DNA of 64,000 bases from Isoetes taiwanensis (Eukaryota; Streptophyta; Lycopodiopsida; Isoetales; Isoetaceae): contig JAJEKV010000003.1 in assembly GCA_021234155.1 (NCBI GenBank), forward strand, positions 22,535,569 to 22,599,568, read 5' to 3'. Position numbers and translations under genes: made by a program. The notes beneath the pieces are model-generated. The model was not told where the DNA came from. It ran no database searches and was given only the letters and a program-made list of their open reading frames with translations. Below are positions 11,943 to 22,715 of the stretch, piece by piece (position 1 is the first letter of the stretch; each line of letters starts with the position of its first letter).

Positions 11943-12832
11943 GGCATTTGAAATATAACTGCCCAAGAAGTGGTCAGAATGTGAGGACTTGTTGCACATG
12001 TGGAGGAGTAGGACATGTGGCGTCTAAATGCCCAAGCCCAAAGGACAGTGGCAGGGGCAGGGGCAGGAATAATTGGAATACAAATAGAGGTCGAGGCAGG
12101 AGTGCCAAAGCAGCTAGCACAAATGTTGTTGTTGTAGAATGTGAGGAGGAAGATTCAGAAGAGGAGGTAACAAATACTTTTTCTAATTATTTGAACAAAG
12201 TACAAAATGCTGAAGCATCTTTTGTTGTAGATTCGAGAGCTGAAAGAACAATCATAGGATCTTCAGATTGGCTGACAAGATGTGATAAAGAGCAGAAGAC
12301 AAAGAATATACATTTGGGAGATGGTAGGGTTAAAGAAGTGAAGGCTGGAGGCATGCTGAAATTATTTGATTTGCAAGGAAGACCAGTAGAAATAGAAAAG
12401 GTTCTTTGTGTGCCTTTTATAGTGAAAATTTTGATTTCTGTAAGTCAATTAGTTGACCTTGATTATCAGGTCCTATTTGACAAGCGTGTTTGTAGAGTTG
12501 TGAAAGATAATAAAACATGTTTTTTGGGCAAAAGGGTTAAGGATCTCTTTGAGTTGGATGTTTTTGAAAATGTGCCAGCAGTTAATCATGTATCAATTTC
12601 CAGTTATAAAACTTGGCATGAACGTTTAGGACATACAAATATAAACAATGTGAAAGCTCTGGACAAACTTGGATACATTAATGCCGCCAAAGAAGATCGA
12701 GAAGAATTTTGTTTTATGGGGTTGCATGGTAGGAAAAAGTACTTTCGACTTCCTTTTGGCGGGGAGATTCAAGAGAGCGAAAACACCATTGAACCGGTTC
12801 ATACGCATACATATGTGGCCCACTTAATATAA
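11921..12832 (+). pseudogene. Copia nucleocapsid knuckles, protease and GAG-pre-integrase
   Basis: Two CCHC zinc knuckles lie at 11,921-11,962 and 11,990-12,031, followed by a basic Gly/Arg-rich stretch. The protease active site, normally Asp-Ser-Gly, reads Asp-Ser-Arg (12,230-12,241), which should abolish cleavage. The GAG-pre-integrase WHERLGH motif begins at 12,614; its second zinc pair is also degraded (FCFMGLHG where CxxC-x-HG is expected). The frame ends at 12,832 after a shift near 12,800 and integrase continues in another frame. The G-to-A change in the protease could be deamination of a methylated CCG on the opposite strand. Copy B carries the same region at about 41,530-43,200, split by a hAT-like MITE. 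Confidence 0.85.
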
Positions 12833-13641
12833 GAAGTCTTTCTGGAAAAAGGTATTTCATCATCTTTATAGATGATTTCACTAGAAAAGCAAAATGCTAC
12901 TGTTTAAGAAAAAAATATGAAGCTTTGAAAGCATTTAAAGAATATGTGAATGAAGTAGAAAGAGAAACAGGTACAAAAGTGAAATGTTTAAGATCTGACC
13001 GGGGTGGTGAGTATATCTCAAAGAATTTTAAGGCCTTTTGCATTGAGAAGGGAATTAAAAGACAATTAACATGTAGGTATTCTCCCCAGCAGAATGGGGT
13101 AGCAGAAAGAAAGAATAGAACATGTTTAAATGCAGTCAGTTCTATGCTAAAGCATGCTGGATTACCAAATATGTTGTGGGAAGAGGCATTGAAGACTGCA
13201 ATTTACATACAAAACAGGGTTCCAAGTGCAAGTATTGATGGAGAAATACCTGAGCTGCTGTGGTCTAAACGAATGCCATCATATGAAAGGTTTAGAATCT
13301 ATGGTTGCTTGGCATATGTACACATTCCAGAAGAATTGAGAAATAAATTAGATGACAGGGCCTTGACTGGTTTTTTAATTGGATATGATGAAGAATCTAA
13401 GGCATATAGGTGTTATGTCCCAAGCAGGAGGAAAATAGTGATAAGCAGGGATGTTATATTCTCAGAAGAACAGCTATATAAGGATCTTAAGGATCTGGAT
13501 GTACAAAACAAGAAGAAGACAGTTGAAATGGAAAACACAAATCATAAGTCTGAAATTGATAGTGATGATGATGGGGACTCAGACAAAAAATCACAGGTTG
13601 GCATAGAGGATAATAATCCTGACAAAGAGATGATAGCCTGA
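12814..13641 (+). pseudogene. Copia integrase
   Basis: Integrase joins the reverse-transcribed DNA to the host chromosome. The catalytic D-D-E residues are all present: Asp in FIIFIDDF near 12,860, Asp in SDRGGEY (12,994-13,014) and Glu in NGVAERKN (Glu at 13,105-13,107). Downstream, the LLWSKRMPSYERFRIYGCLAY and 'GFLIGYDEESKAYRCY' type motifs are the usual copia integrase C-terminal region. The frame is open from about 12,814 but has no upstream start of its own, being part of a gag-pol polyprotein. It runs into the nested LTR element at 13,631, whose first bases supply the stop codon. The catalytic core itself looks intact. Confidence 0.9.
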
Positions 13642-13804
13642 GGAAATCCTGAAGGATGAAGGAAAGACAAGGACAGAAGCGTAAGCGCCTACTAGCTCCT
13701 AGAGAGTGAACCGAGAAGAATGAGGCGTGACTATGGCTAATATAGAGTGCCATGTCAGCAACAAGTGATGACTCAGCATGCACAGTCATCATCATACTCT
13801 AACA
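13631..13804 (-). repeat. 3' LTR of nested element (copy A)
   Basis: Matches 16,212-16,385 over its full length. On the minus strand it begins TGTTAGAG; the adjoining polypurine tract on that strand (about 13,805-13,812) marks it as the 3' LTR. Confidence 0.88.
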
Positions 13805-16211
13805 TCCCCCCTGATGATGTGCATGGCTGAAAAAAACAAAACTATAAATCCTAGGGCTAACATCCCCCCTGAGATGTTACATGTCCTAAAATTCAGCATA
13901 TAAAGCAAGCTCAACCACATAAGTAACCATGGGTGCCACTGAAACTTGGTTTTAAACCATATTTTTCTGCCTCTGTACCATTCTCGTGTCTTTGTGATGT
14001 AGACATTCATACTAATTGATATAAGATCCAAAGATGGGACCGATAACCCATATCAACAATATATATCTTCGCAGCGGCATATACCTTTCTCAAAAAATCT
14101 GATTCATTGCTATGGTAGAACTCACAAATCACATCCGACAATCTTCCAATCATATCAAGATCATACAAATCCAATGAATTATTGTTTGAAGATTCGATTG
14201 ATCCACCCCAAAACCGCTCTAGTAGACTTTCAAGAGAGTGACTTGTATGGTCATATATATCAAGAATAATTAATACCGATTCTCACATGCAAGCATCCGT
14301 AATTTACCTTTAGCCTATTGGTGAATCCCCGCAATACCGTGGTAAGAAATATACCCCAAACAAATATCCAAGTTAGAATGATCCTCCACCTTCCCATCAT
14401 GTGTGCAAGCAAATGGAATATGTAGATGAATATAAAGTGGAAAATCGACTTCATGTTTACTAACCTTGGTGATTATGGAACTAAAACCAAAGATTCTCGC
14501 TCATATATATCCATGCAAGGAAGTTGAAGAACCAACTCATCTTTGAAATCTGCAGATACACTTGATGCTCAAATATTTCATCCCTATGCTCATGCAGACA
14601 AGCCACATGCAAATCATCTTGTTCAGATTCAACTATAACATCTTGGTCTTGTTCTAAATCAGTAGGTGCAACTGTTTCCATATATGAATTATTTTGACCT
14701 TTGTCGTACATGATCTTCTAGGAGACATAAACTAGTGAGAGCATCCGGCGCCCAGGCTTCCATGGCTTATTTTCCAGCCTAACCTTTGCAAAGATACTCG
14801 ATATGGACATGAAGATAAATCAAATCAACCTCAAGATAATCATCATATTTACCTTCACAGAGCTGAAATTCTTGTGAAAAATGGGAAACATCATAGCTTT
14901 TCAGCAAATTCATATTGTCTTTGACAATAAAAACCATATCGGACTGCTCGCTTGATCCATGCAAAGATGCTCTTCTTCATCTTGTAATCACCATGGCACA
15001 ACGCTCCAAGAACTCCTTCTTGAACAATTTCAAGATCATCTCTCATGTCCGCCATAACGATCTATCTCAAATTTAAACTCCAATGAATCCACCATAGTTC
15101 CTTAGAACTAGAGAACACATCTAATACCCAAGGATGTATTTCTTTATCAATTGCCGCTTAATAGTACTCAAAGCAATTTCATCTATCGCATCAAAATTGT
15201 CCTTGTCTTCTCGTGATCTCTAACCGTGTATGCTTCCCAAGAACAATATCCAAATGTTCCCGCCCATAGGAGTAAAGAAGCTTATGCATGAAAATTTTCC
15301 AGCTAGAATAATTTTCATGTGCTAAGAACTCAAATGAAGCCCAATCATATGCTTTGATGGCATCTGCCCGTAGAAGTCCATAGATCCACCCAAAGATACG
15401 GTCCTACTATTGATCTATATGCTTTTGATTATCAATAACCGTAGTGCAAATAATCGCACAAATGCTAGCATAGACGCCCGCATCCTAGCCCAAACTTGAG
15501 ATCCGGAAATAATCAAGGTTCCCAAACTTGAGATCCGCACAACAAAGTTGAGATCCGCAAGAACTCGTGCCGCAAAATCCAGATCCAACCAAATTCAGAG
15601 CCAAATCGAGCTCCAAGTTCTAAATTCGGTGCCCCTCTGTCAGAATTCCAAGTGTGGCCCTATCCGACCAACAAAAATAGAACGCACCTTTTTTTTTTTC
15701 TCCCGATAAGCCACGAACCAAAATAATTGTGCCCACCATGCAATATATCTCCGATTATACAAATTTATTGTCGATTTGCCATATGGCACAAATCCGACTC
15801 AAAATATCTTCGCACGTAAATCCGACCCTTTTAGGGTTCTAACCTTCGATCCGCAAGATCCGCATGCTAAAAACACCGATCCGAAAGCAAATCCTTCATA
15901 TTCTTCTTCAACCTTGTGGTGTAGATCCGCACAAAATCCATTACAATGCAAAGAACGCCATTCGTGAGCTTTGCTCCTTTGCAGCCAATTGATCTTGCAA
16001 GGAATCTTGCCAAGAAATTGACTCGAGTTTCACTCGATCTAATCCATCCCGCATTTCTAGAGCATCCAGATCAAGAGATCTCGTAACATCCGTGTGTCAA
16101 TCGCACCAAGCCTTTGAGAGCTTAACTTCCAAGTCAAAAAACTCACCGAGAATTTTGAAGATCAACCGTGATCGACTTGCTAACCTCCCCCTTCGATCGG
16201 CCTCGATACCA
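13805..16211 (-). other. Interior of nested LTR element; short unrecognised minus-strand frames
   Basis: Only short open stretches exist on the minus strand, the best at 14,481-14,711 (76 residues, acidic, with 'TDLEQDQDVIVESEQDDL') and 14,779-14,964 (61 residues). I do not recognise either. Neither carries zinc knuckles, DSG, integrase or RT motifs. The same interior occurs in copy B at 44,158-46,519, also without long frames. The element presumably depends on the proteins of another LTR retrotransposon. Confidence 0.55.
16204..16211 (-). promoter_or_regulatory. Primer-binding site of nested element (degraded)
   Basis: On the minus strand the LTR end (CTATCA) runs straight into TGGTATCGAGGC. 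The canonical plant primer site is TGGTATCAGAGC. The difference could be divergence or the CAG miscall seen across the window. Confidence 0.65.
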
Positions 16212-16385
16212 TGATAGCCCCGAGGAAACTCAAGGATGAAGGAAAGACAAGGACGTAAGCGTAAGCACCTACTAGCTCCTAGAGAGTGAACCGAGAAGAA
16301 TGAGGCGTGACTATGGCTAATATAGAGTGCCATGTCAAGAACAAGTGATGACTCAAAGATGCACAAATATCATCATACTCTAACA
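16212..16385 (-). repeat. 5' LTR of nested element (copy A)
   Basis: Partner of 13,631-13,804; both end on the plus strand with CATCATACTCTAACA. The AGAGA target duplication follows at 16,386-16,390. Confidence 0.88.
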
Positions 16386-16390
16386 AGAGA

Positions 16391-17320
16391 TAGTACAAGA
16401 AGAAATTATTGTTAGTAAACAAAGGAAAAGGATGTCCAAGCGTAAAGACTTAAAAAAAGAATTGGCGCACAAAGGAATTAAGGTTGATGAGCTTGGAAGG
16501 GAGGCTGATGGAAAAGCAAGAGATTAGAGATAGTAGTAGAAGAAGTGGTCCCACATTTGATGGCCGTAATGGACAATGATGTGCCACACACACCTATGAA
16601 GAAGCAATAAATGATAAAAACAACAAATATTGGCAAAATGCCATGAATGAAGAGATGTTAGCTTTTAAACGATCGAGACATTTGAAGTAGTTAACAGCCG
16701 AGGGAGAAGAATATTGTGGGAAACAGATGGATTTTAAGATAAAAGATCTTCCGTGATGGATCAAAAAATTTAAGGCTAGACTTGTTGTTCGTGGATTTAC
16801 ATAGCAAAAGGGAGTTGATTATAATGACACGCACTCATCAATAGTGAAATTATCCAAAGATAAGAATTATGCTAGCACCGCCAACTCAATGAACCGGAAA
16901 TTCATCATATGGATGTTAGTACCGCATTTCTAAATGCAGAGTTGGAGAAAGAAATTTACATGAAGCCACCCTTAGGATTTGAAGAGAAGAAAGATAAAAT
17001 ATGGAGGTTAAAGAGGGCAAGATACCTGGACTTAAACAATCACCTAGAGCATGGTATACATGTATGGATAAATATCTCACGTAATGGGATTTGGAAAGCT
17101 GAATGGAGATGGGAATTTGTATGTATTCAAGCAAAGATGATCATTTTTGTCTCATTGCACTTTATGTAGATGATTGCGTTATGTTCTCTAATAATTTGGA
17201 TTGCTTGGAAATGTGCAAGAAATTAGTTAAATCCAGATTTAAGATGACAGACCTTGGAGAGTTGAAGAAGTTCTTAGGGATTAAGGTGATCGAAATAGAG
17301 AGGAGTGAGTCAAGTTGATT
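16391..17320 (+). pseudogene. Copia reverse transcriptase
   Basis: This enzyme copies the element RNA into DNA. The palm motif with the first Asp, HHMDVSTAFLNAELEKEIYM, starts near 16,903, and the ALYVDDCVMF box with the catalytic Asp pair lies at 17,163-17,174. These two motifs are in different frames, and the region upstream (16,391-16,900) has stops and frame changes, so no continuous protein exists. The link 'KRARYLDLNNHLEHG' occupies the place of the usual AIYGLKQSPRAW motif and shows the frameshift. Separated from integrase by the nested LTR element. Confidence 0.88.
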
Positions 17321-17439
17321 ATGTGCAAGCCGTGCTTGAGAGATTTAAAATGGTTGAATGTAATATAGTAGGTACTCCTCTCGATCCCGTGACATAAGAT
17401 CAGCAAGAAAATGTGCCCCTCAAACCGAGGAAGAGATTG

Positions 17440-18071
17440 AATATATGAAAGGTTCCATACAGAAAGTTTAATTGGTTGTTTGTTACATCTATCGTGGGCT
17501 ACAAGACCCGACATTGCTTTTGGCAAATAATTTATTAAGTAGATATAACAACAACCTGTGGAGACAAAGATCAAGCAAGCAAATAAACGTGTTCTAAGGT
17601 ATTTGAAAGGAACAATAGATCAGGGAATAATATTTAGAGACAGAGGATGCATCATTGAGGGATTTGCGTGCATGCACCGGGGTGGGGATGTGGATCAAAG
17701 ACATTCAACATCAGGTTATGTAGTTCTGATTGGAAAAAATCCAGTAAGCTGGAAATGTAAAAACCAGAGCACAGTGGCATTATCTAGTGCAGAGGCTGAA
17801 TATACAGCCATAACTTTAGCATCTAAGGAAATCATATGGATAAGAAGACTTTTAGTCGAAACATATTGAGATGAAACAACATTTCATAAGAGAGATGGTG
17901 CAAAGAAAAATGATAGCAGTTAAGTATGTTTCTACAGAAAGACAATTAGCAGATATATTGACTAAGGCTCTAAGGGAACCTAGATTTAACATGTTAAAAA
18001 ATCTGTTAAGTGTTCAGAGAATAGAAGGAAGAAGAAGTGGTAAAGAAGAAATAATGGTCGAAAAAAATTAG
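17440..18071 (+). pseudogene. Copia RNase H with internal deletion
   Basis: RNase H removes the RNA strand after reverse transcription. Visible motifs are RHSTSGYVVLIGKNPVSWKC and LSSAEAEYTA within 17,558-17,869, then, in another frame, HFIREMVQ and ERQLADILTKAL within 17,871-18,071, the normal C-terminal end. Between 'IWIRRLL' and 'SKHIEM' the usual segment carrying a catalytic Asp (CDN-x-SA motif) is missing; about 30-40 residues are absent. Copy B (about 48,100) lacks the same segment, so the deletion predates the duplication and should inactivate the enzyme. Confidence 0.82.
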
Positions 18072-18205
18072 GTCTGCGGGCAGCTATTACCCGGACCTCG
18101 CCACGCACACCGTGGAACCTCGTGGAACCCCAAAAATTTTGCCGATTAGGGTTTCGCGCCGATTTTTAAGTTTACAATCATGAGTTCAATCCAGGAATAT
18201 TCAAT

Positions 18206-18215
18206 GATGGGGAAG
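18206..18215 (+). promoter_or_regulatory. Copia polypurine tract
   Basis: GATGGGGAAG lies directly before the TG of the 3' LTR, the expected site of plus-strand DNA priming. The same bases precede the LTRs at 48,709 and 50,551. Confidence 0.85.
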
Positions 18216-18613
18216 TGTAGAATTATATGTGCTATGGTTTTTATAAACCATAGAGAAGCTAATGGTTATTGAATATTATTGTTTGGTAATGGTTCGATGA
18301 TTTTGAATCTTACCATTAAGCATATTTCTCGATAACCCTAAATTCTAGCCTCGGTGAACAAGATCCCGGGCCGTGGAAAACAAAAGCTTTGATCTAGCTT
18401 CCGATTAGATCAACGAGTGGATATGATGATGGGGTTGCCGATTTCGGTGATCCCCTAATATATTTAAGCAAAGAGTTCACATTGTACGCATAAAGTGCAT
18501 TGATTGTGAGAATGAATTGAATTGCATATTCATTTTTGGCTATAGTTCAATTGTGTGACATTGATGCAATAGGATAAGGTATTGTAGTCGGGCTGATAAA
18601 TTATTATCTTTCA
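18216..18613 (+). repeat. Copia 3' LTR (copy A), 398 bp
   Basis: Near-identical to 10,748-11,144. Differences such as CCAGGTGG versus CCGTGG and TAAGCAGTAG versus TAAGCAAAGAG fall at CAG. Followed by target duplication AGCAT at 18,614-18,618. Confidence 0.93.
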
Positions 18614-18618
18614 AGCAT

Positions 18619-20590
18619 CGCTTCATCCCCTTGCACGTAGACGATGAGTTCTCGCAGTGTTGTCTCTATTCAAGCATGGTATGAAGCGGTCACCTACTAT
18701 CTTGGCCCAATTTTCGTGCAAAGTTCCCGCTTCTCGTTGGGATGTATCTCTATGGGAGAATATCGCAAAAATTTGCCTCTTATAGTGCAAGGTGGTGTTG
18801 TCCGAAAGGGTGCCATGGTCATGAAAATATTCACAAAGGCAAGCACTTTGTCGGGTTGATGAAAATATTCACAAAGGCAAGCACTTTGTCGGGCAGTCGC
18901 ATATGGCGATGGCTTTGGGATAGGTTGCTCCACCCTAAAGTCTCTCGACTATGGTGGCGGGTTATCCACAAAAGCCCGCAGGTTAATGCCTTCGACATCA
19001 CTATGATCCTCGTGATACGCAAGATGCCCGCCTGCCTTTTCGTGACGCTGAGACTCTTGAGCATTGTCTCTTTGATTGTTCTGAGGTTCAACCAGCGTGG
19101 TCCTGGCTACAAGGTTTATTTAAAAGTACATTGGACTGCCGATGCATCCTCTTGGCGTCCTATCCCAATGCATGGCCTCCAGCTAAACAAAGGGCATTCC
19201 ATCTTGGTTCTCGGTTGGCTCCTATGGTCAATATGGGACCATCGCAGACACCACATCTTTCGTGGCATTAATTCATTTGCATGCAAGTGTTATTACGGGA
19301 CCCGTAAAAAGATATTGATGTACCGAAGGAAGTACAACACATATTTATCCCTTATGAATCCTCCCCCGAGAAACAGAGGATTTTGTATTTTCTCGAACAC
19401 CTAAGATTTGGGAAAGGGGAGGGTTTCCCTAGCACTCTCCCATCTTCGCATCTTGATTAAGTGGAAGAATGCGGTATCATATGGTTGCAACACCGTGGTT
19501 AAATATCGATGGAATAGTTGTAATGGGCACAAGCAAAGAATTTCCTCCGCTAAGGAAGGTGACAGACAACGTTACGGAGATCCTCAAGAATGTCACTTAT
19601 GTTTCGTGAGTTGTTGGGTTACAAGAAAGGTGGCTACCGATGGATGTCAACATTACAAAGGTGTCAAAGATCTATCAATTTCTAGGTCAAGACGCCCGCT
19701 AAAAGCGTAGATAAGACCGAATGAGTAACGCCGTGGCTAAAGCGTTTTAGCCAATTCTTAGAAATCCATCAGCCCAAGAAGATTCAATTCTTCATATGGA
19801 TGGCCCTTGAAGGGGGGCTAAGTACAAATGTGAGTTTATATAACAGGGGTATAACAGATGTAGACAAATGCTCATTTGGATGTTCGGTTCGGGAATCCAT
19901 TGGGCATCGATGATCATGGTTGGATCATGATCTTTGCCCCATGATCATGGAGTACCGACATTGGGTTAGCCCCATCATTCGCTTGTTTGTCCTCGAATTA
20001 GAATGGTCATGACCGATATTGATCTCGATAGAAGTCGTATTGATGCCTCACTTGTGAACATTGCTCTTTAGCTGGTCCGGAAATACCATTGTGGTTTATG
20101 CATTGAAGGGCTTGAGATTTCTATTGCAAAACTAAAAACATGTTTAATCTGAAGTAGCATTGATGGGTTTATCGCACCATAGGCGTAAGGGTAGGAGATA
20201 TAACAAAATACTTGATAGACTAGGTGCTTTGAAGGATTCTATTCCTTCTTTGGATGCATTCGCTCAACAAGGATGGGATAAAGGAAAATGATGCCGACAA
20301 TGTTGCTGCAAATGTGGCAGTTATTTAATGTTAACTATATCGAGTATCAAGTGGGGGTTCTAGGTGTGGAAAAGGAGTTGCCTCTCTCTATAGTACCTTT
20401 CCCTTTGGAGAAGATTCGTGATCCCCATATAGTATCCACATGGTGGGGAGAAAAGATGATGCTCTCTTGAGTAATCGCATTGGTAAAACCCTCCACATTT
20501 AGCTGTAATTGCTCTCTATCTTCCTCTACATGGGACCACGCCTTTTATATTATAATTTAATCTAATCTCCCTCAAAAAGAAGAAAAACAA
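18619..20590 (+). pseudogene. L1-like LINE remnants with zf-RVT-type zinc-binding domains (copy A)
   Basis: Two zinc-binding modules of plant L1-type reverse transcriptases are visible. The first spans about 18,894-19,260: IWRWLWDRLLHPKV, LWWRVIH, and, after a frame change, ETLEHCLFDC. The second, in frame at 19,746-19,910, reads KKIQFFIWMALEGGLSTN then a spaced C-x3-C and ESIGH, the usual fold-back zinc site. Two modules suggest two overlapping insertions. The 3' part ends at about 20,550-20,590 with a T/A-rich segment and an A-rich AAAAAGAAGAAAAAC tail, fitting a poly(A) end. A short duplicated stretch (TTGATGAAAATATTCACAAAGG type) sits at 18,826-18,888. The copia element inserted at the upstream edge. 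No intact frame remains. Confidence 0.7.
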
Positions 20591-21019
20591 TTAACGCAAA
20601 CTATGCTCACAAAATTTTAATACAAACTATCCTTCGATTGTGAAGATCCTAGAGCATACATTATTATCCGTGTTGGACAGCTAAGATTCATAAAAGACAT
20701 TAATAGCAATCAGCCCCTAGATAAGCATATTGCAGTGTCCATGCCATACTTCTAGCATTATGTGAGGTTTATAGTCGAGAACTTAACCCAATTCCATTAC
20801 TATAGAAAACAAAATCTACCATCAACATTTATGCTAAGTTCATCTATTGCTCGAATCAATCAACCTAATGGTAGATCCGTTTATGTTTGTTCTTGCTGGT
20901 CATGAATGGAACTATAAGCCCAAAGAGTATCTCGTCAAGCTTGATAAGTTCATACATATAATGAACAATGGAAAGGGAAATAAATGAATCACATTCATTT
21001 AGTTTGTTTTTATATGTTT
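20591..21019 (+). other. Flank between L1 remnant and TFIIE-like exon; no clear gene
   Basis: The first ~85 bases are the dispersed fragment also found at 1-85. A frame at about 20,852-20,983 could encode a short peptide (MVDPFMFVLAGHEWNYKPKE ...) that is also present in copy B near 53,200, but I do not recognise it; it might be an upstream exon or intron sequence of the TFIIE-like gene. Confidence 0.4.
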
Positions 21020-21420
21020 TTACGTGACCGAAAAGATGCCAAGGTTTGCAATGCAACCACTGGTGCTGGGTTGATGGATGCACCGGGCAACGAAAAGTTC
21101 AAGTTACGCCACACCGCCGCCGGATTATGCAAAGGTAATGCCATTTTATTATCGCGGCAAAGAATCACATGGTTAACATATTTTGTTCTTATTCCTCGTG
21201 TCCGGTGATGTGGTGCGATATAGGATTCACAGAGCTTAAAAGAAAAATAAATGATCAGCTTGAGGATAGGAATGCAATTCAAGAATATATTTGTCCAAAT
21301 GCAAGTTGTGGTCATAGATTCGCACTCTCTAATTCTAAATTAGTGAACTTCTCGCCTTTTTATGGAATCATGCTAACGATAAGCACGGTACTTATATCGA
21401 TTCACTCCGCGGCATATAAA
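21020..21420 (+). pseudogene. TFIIE alpha-like exon-intron-exon fragment (copy A)
   Basis: TFIIE alpha recruits TFIIH to RNA polymerase II. An exon at about 21,028-21,134 reads KDAKVCNATTGAG ... GNEKFKL and ends at a GT donor (21,135). A short intron of about 65 bases follows, then an exon with CDVVRYRIHR-like sequence (about 21,205-21,234), then, in another frame, ELKRKINDQLEDRNAIQEYI-CPN and a further Cys-Gly pair. In plants this region has the order VVRYR-x-HRM, KDELE-x-N-x-QEY-x-CPNC, the start of the TFIIE zinc ribbon. The match is from memory of the family. Frame changes fall near CAG/CTG, and the expected AG acceptor is obscured in a CTCGTG string. Only a middle part of the gene is seen, so a captured or duplicated fragment is more likely than a working gene. 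Confidence 0.6.
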
Positions 21421-21900
21421 GGTACTCAAAGATTGATGCTCCACGATTGATGGTTCCATGCATATTGTTAAATTTCTTATTATGCTTACAATTAAATCCA
21501 TTATTGGCGCATTGCATATCCTCAAGGTAATTTTTGTTTCGATATGTCATTCTTTGAAGCCAATCGCCTAAACTTTTTGCTTTGATGATTCTTAACAAAG
21601 ATATTAGTTCTTTGTTGAGATTGCAAATAATGCATCATATATGACCGACATAATGACTTGGGTAGGCCAATACTTGTAAGCAAAGGACTTTATCAAGCTT
21701 TCCGCTCAAGAGCAGCCTCCTCTTCTCCCTATTTGCTAACCGATAATGCTAATAGGTCTTCATAATGCTTCTTGGGCATCATCAAACCTTGATATTGTTA
21801 TAATAGATAATCAACTGTGATGGCTAACTCAATTGATATGGTCACAAATACAGTACATAAGATTTATGACTTGATGTTGTCAGATCCGTGATGCCCACTT
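21421..21900. other. No gene seen between TFIIE-like exons and LINE
   Basis: AT-rich, repeated in copy B at about 53,735-54,230. It could be intron of the TFIIE-like gene; no further exon is recognised. Confidence 0.45.
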
Positions 21901-21908
21901 ATCGTTCT

Positions 21909-21947
21909 TTTTTCTTACTTCCGTATATATCGTAGAAGTAAGAAAAA
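21909..21947. repeat. 13-bp inverted repeat (hairpin) near LINE 5' end
   Basis: TTTTTCTTACTTC (21,909-21,921) pairs with GAAGTAAGAAAAA (21,935-21,947) across a 13-base loop. Copy B keeps a partial version at about 54,240-54,278. It sits where the LINE 5' untranslated region appears to start. Confidence 0.6.
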
Positions 21948-22319
21948 GCGCTTAAACAAAGAAAGAACTTTTAGACGAAAACAATATAGGGGAACACAAA
22001 GAAACGCAAAGAGACAGAAAAACGCAGGAGACAAAAAATGTGGAATACAAATGATATATGACTACAAAGTAACAAGGAGGACCAAGCTGTAAGGATCAAG
22101 ACAACGCACAACGGGAAAAAAAAAACAACAAGGAAAAAGGTGGTGGACAATAATGGCCCGAGACTAGACCACAACAGAGAGGCGCCAAAAACAGTACACA
22201 GCTGAACAAGATGTTGAAGTTAAGATATTCGCAAAACAACGCAAAAAAAGGAACGGACCCGTGATATATAGTAAATGTTCGTGACGGTAAAGTGTACGTA
22301 AAAAGTTGGCGATCGTGAG

Positions 22320-22715
22320 AGATTCAACCTCCGCCGACACCAAGATAGCGAGGGGCCGCACCCACCAACCGGGTTAAGTGTACCAACATAAATTCCCAAA
22401 AGGCATGAGTAATGGAAGATCGCAAGATCCAAAGAGTAAAAGGCGACGGAATAAGATACGGACGTAGATGCTCAGCCTCCGCCAGACACCGTGATAGCGA
22501 GGGCTAGACCCACCAACCGGTAAATCCGACCACTATAAACTCGACAAATCGTGAAACCGCAAAAAGTTGCGCAAAAAAGCACATTAAGTAGACCGAAAAG
22601 AGTATAAAGAGGACTAAAAAGTTACGGACGAGAGGTTCCACCTCCGGCCAGACACCGTGATAGCTGAAGGGCCAAAAGAACCCACCAACCGGTATCCGAC
22701 CACTATACACTCAAA
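22320..22715 (+). repeat. Three ~155-bp tandem units in the LINE 5' region (copy A)
   Basis: Blocks at about 22,320-22,375, 22,470-22,535 and 22,635-22,705 share CCTCCGCC-AGACACC, GATAGC-GAGGGC, ACCCACCAACCGG and, in the last two, CCGACCACTATA-ACTC. Repeated promoter monomers at the 5' end are known in some mammalian L1 families. Copy B has the same three blocks at about 54,645-55,035. Confidence 0.65.

Larger units (their letters stand above)
13631..16385 (-). mobile_element. Small LTR retroelement nested in copia, opposite orientation (copy A)
   Basis: A 174-bp direct repeat (13,631-13,804 and 16,212-16,385) brackets 2.4 kb and is flanked by a perfect 5-bp duplication AGAGA (13,626-13,630 and 16,386-16,390). 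On the minus strand the LTR runs TGTTAGAGTATGATG ... GGCTATCA. The minus-strand sequence just inside the right LTR reads TGGTATCGAGGC, close to the initiator-tRNA primer site, and a C-run just inside the left LTR (TCCCCCCTG) is a minus-strand polypurine tract. Total 2,755 bp with no reverse transcriptase or integrase, so it is non-autonomous, like large TRIMs. It cuts the copia polyprotein between integrase and reverse transcriptase. Confidence 0.88.
10748..18613 (+). mobile_element. Full-length Ty1/copia LTR retrotransposon (copy A)
   Basis: Two near-identical LTRs (10,748-11,144 and 18,216-18,613) begin TG and end CA and are flanked by a perfect 5-bp target duplication AGCAT (10,743-10,747 and 18,614-18,618). 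Inside, in order, are a primer-binding site, gag, two CCHC knuckles, protease, GAG-pre-integrase, integrase, reverse transcriptase and RNase H. This domain order, with integrase before reverse transcriptase, defines the copia superfamily. A second LTR element (13,631-16,385) sits between integrase and reverse transcriptase. The coding region is broken in several places, so the element is not autonomous as written. The LTRs differ at few sites, several of them at CAG/CTG, suggesting a recent insertion. Confidence 0.95.
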
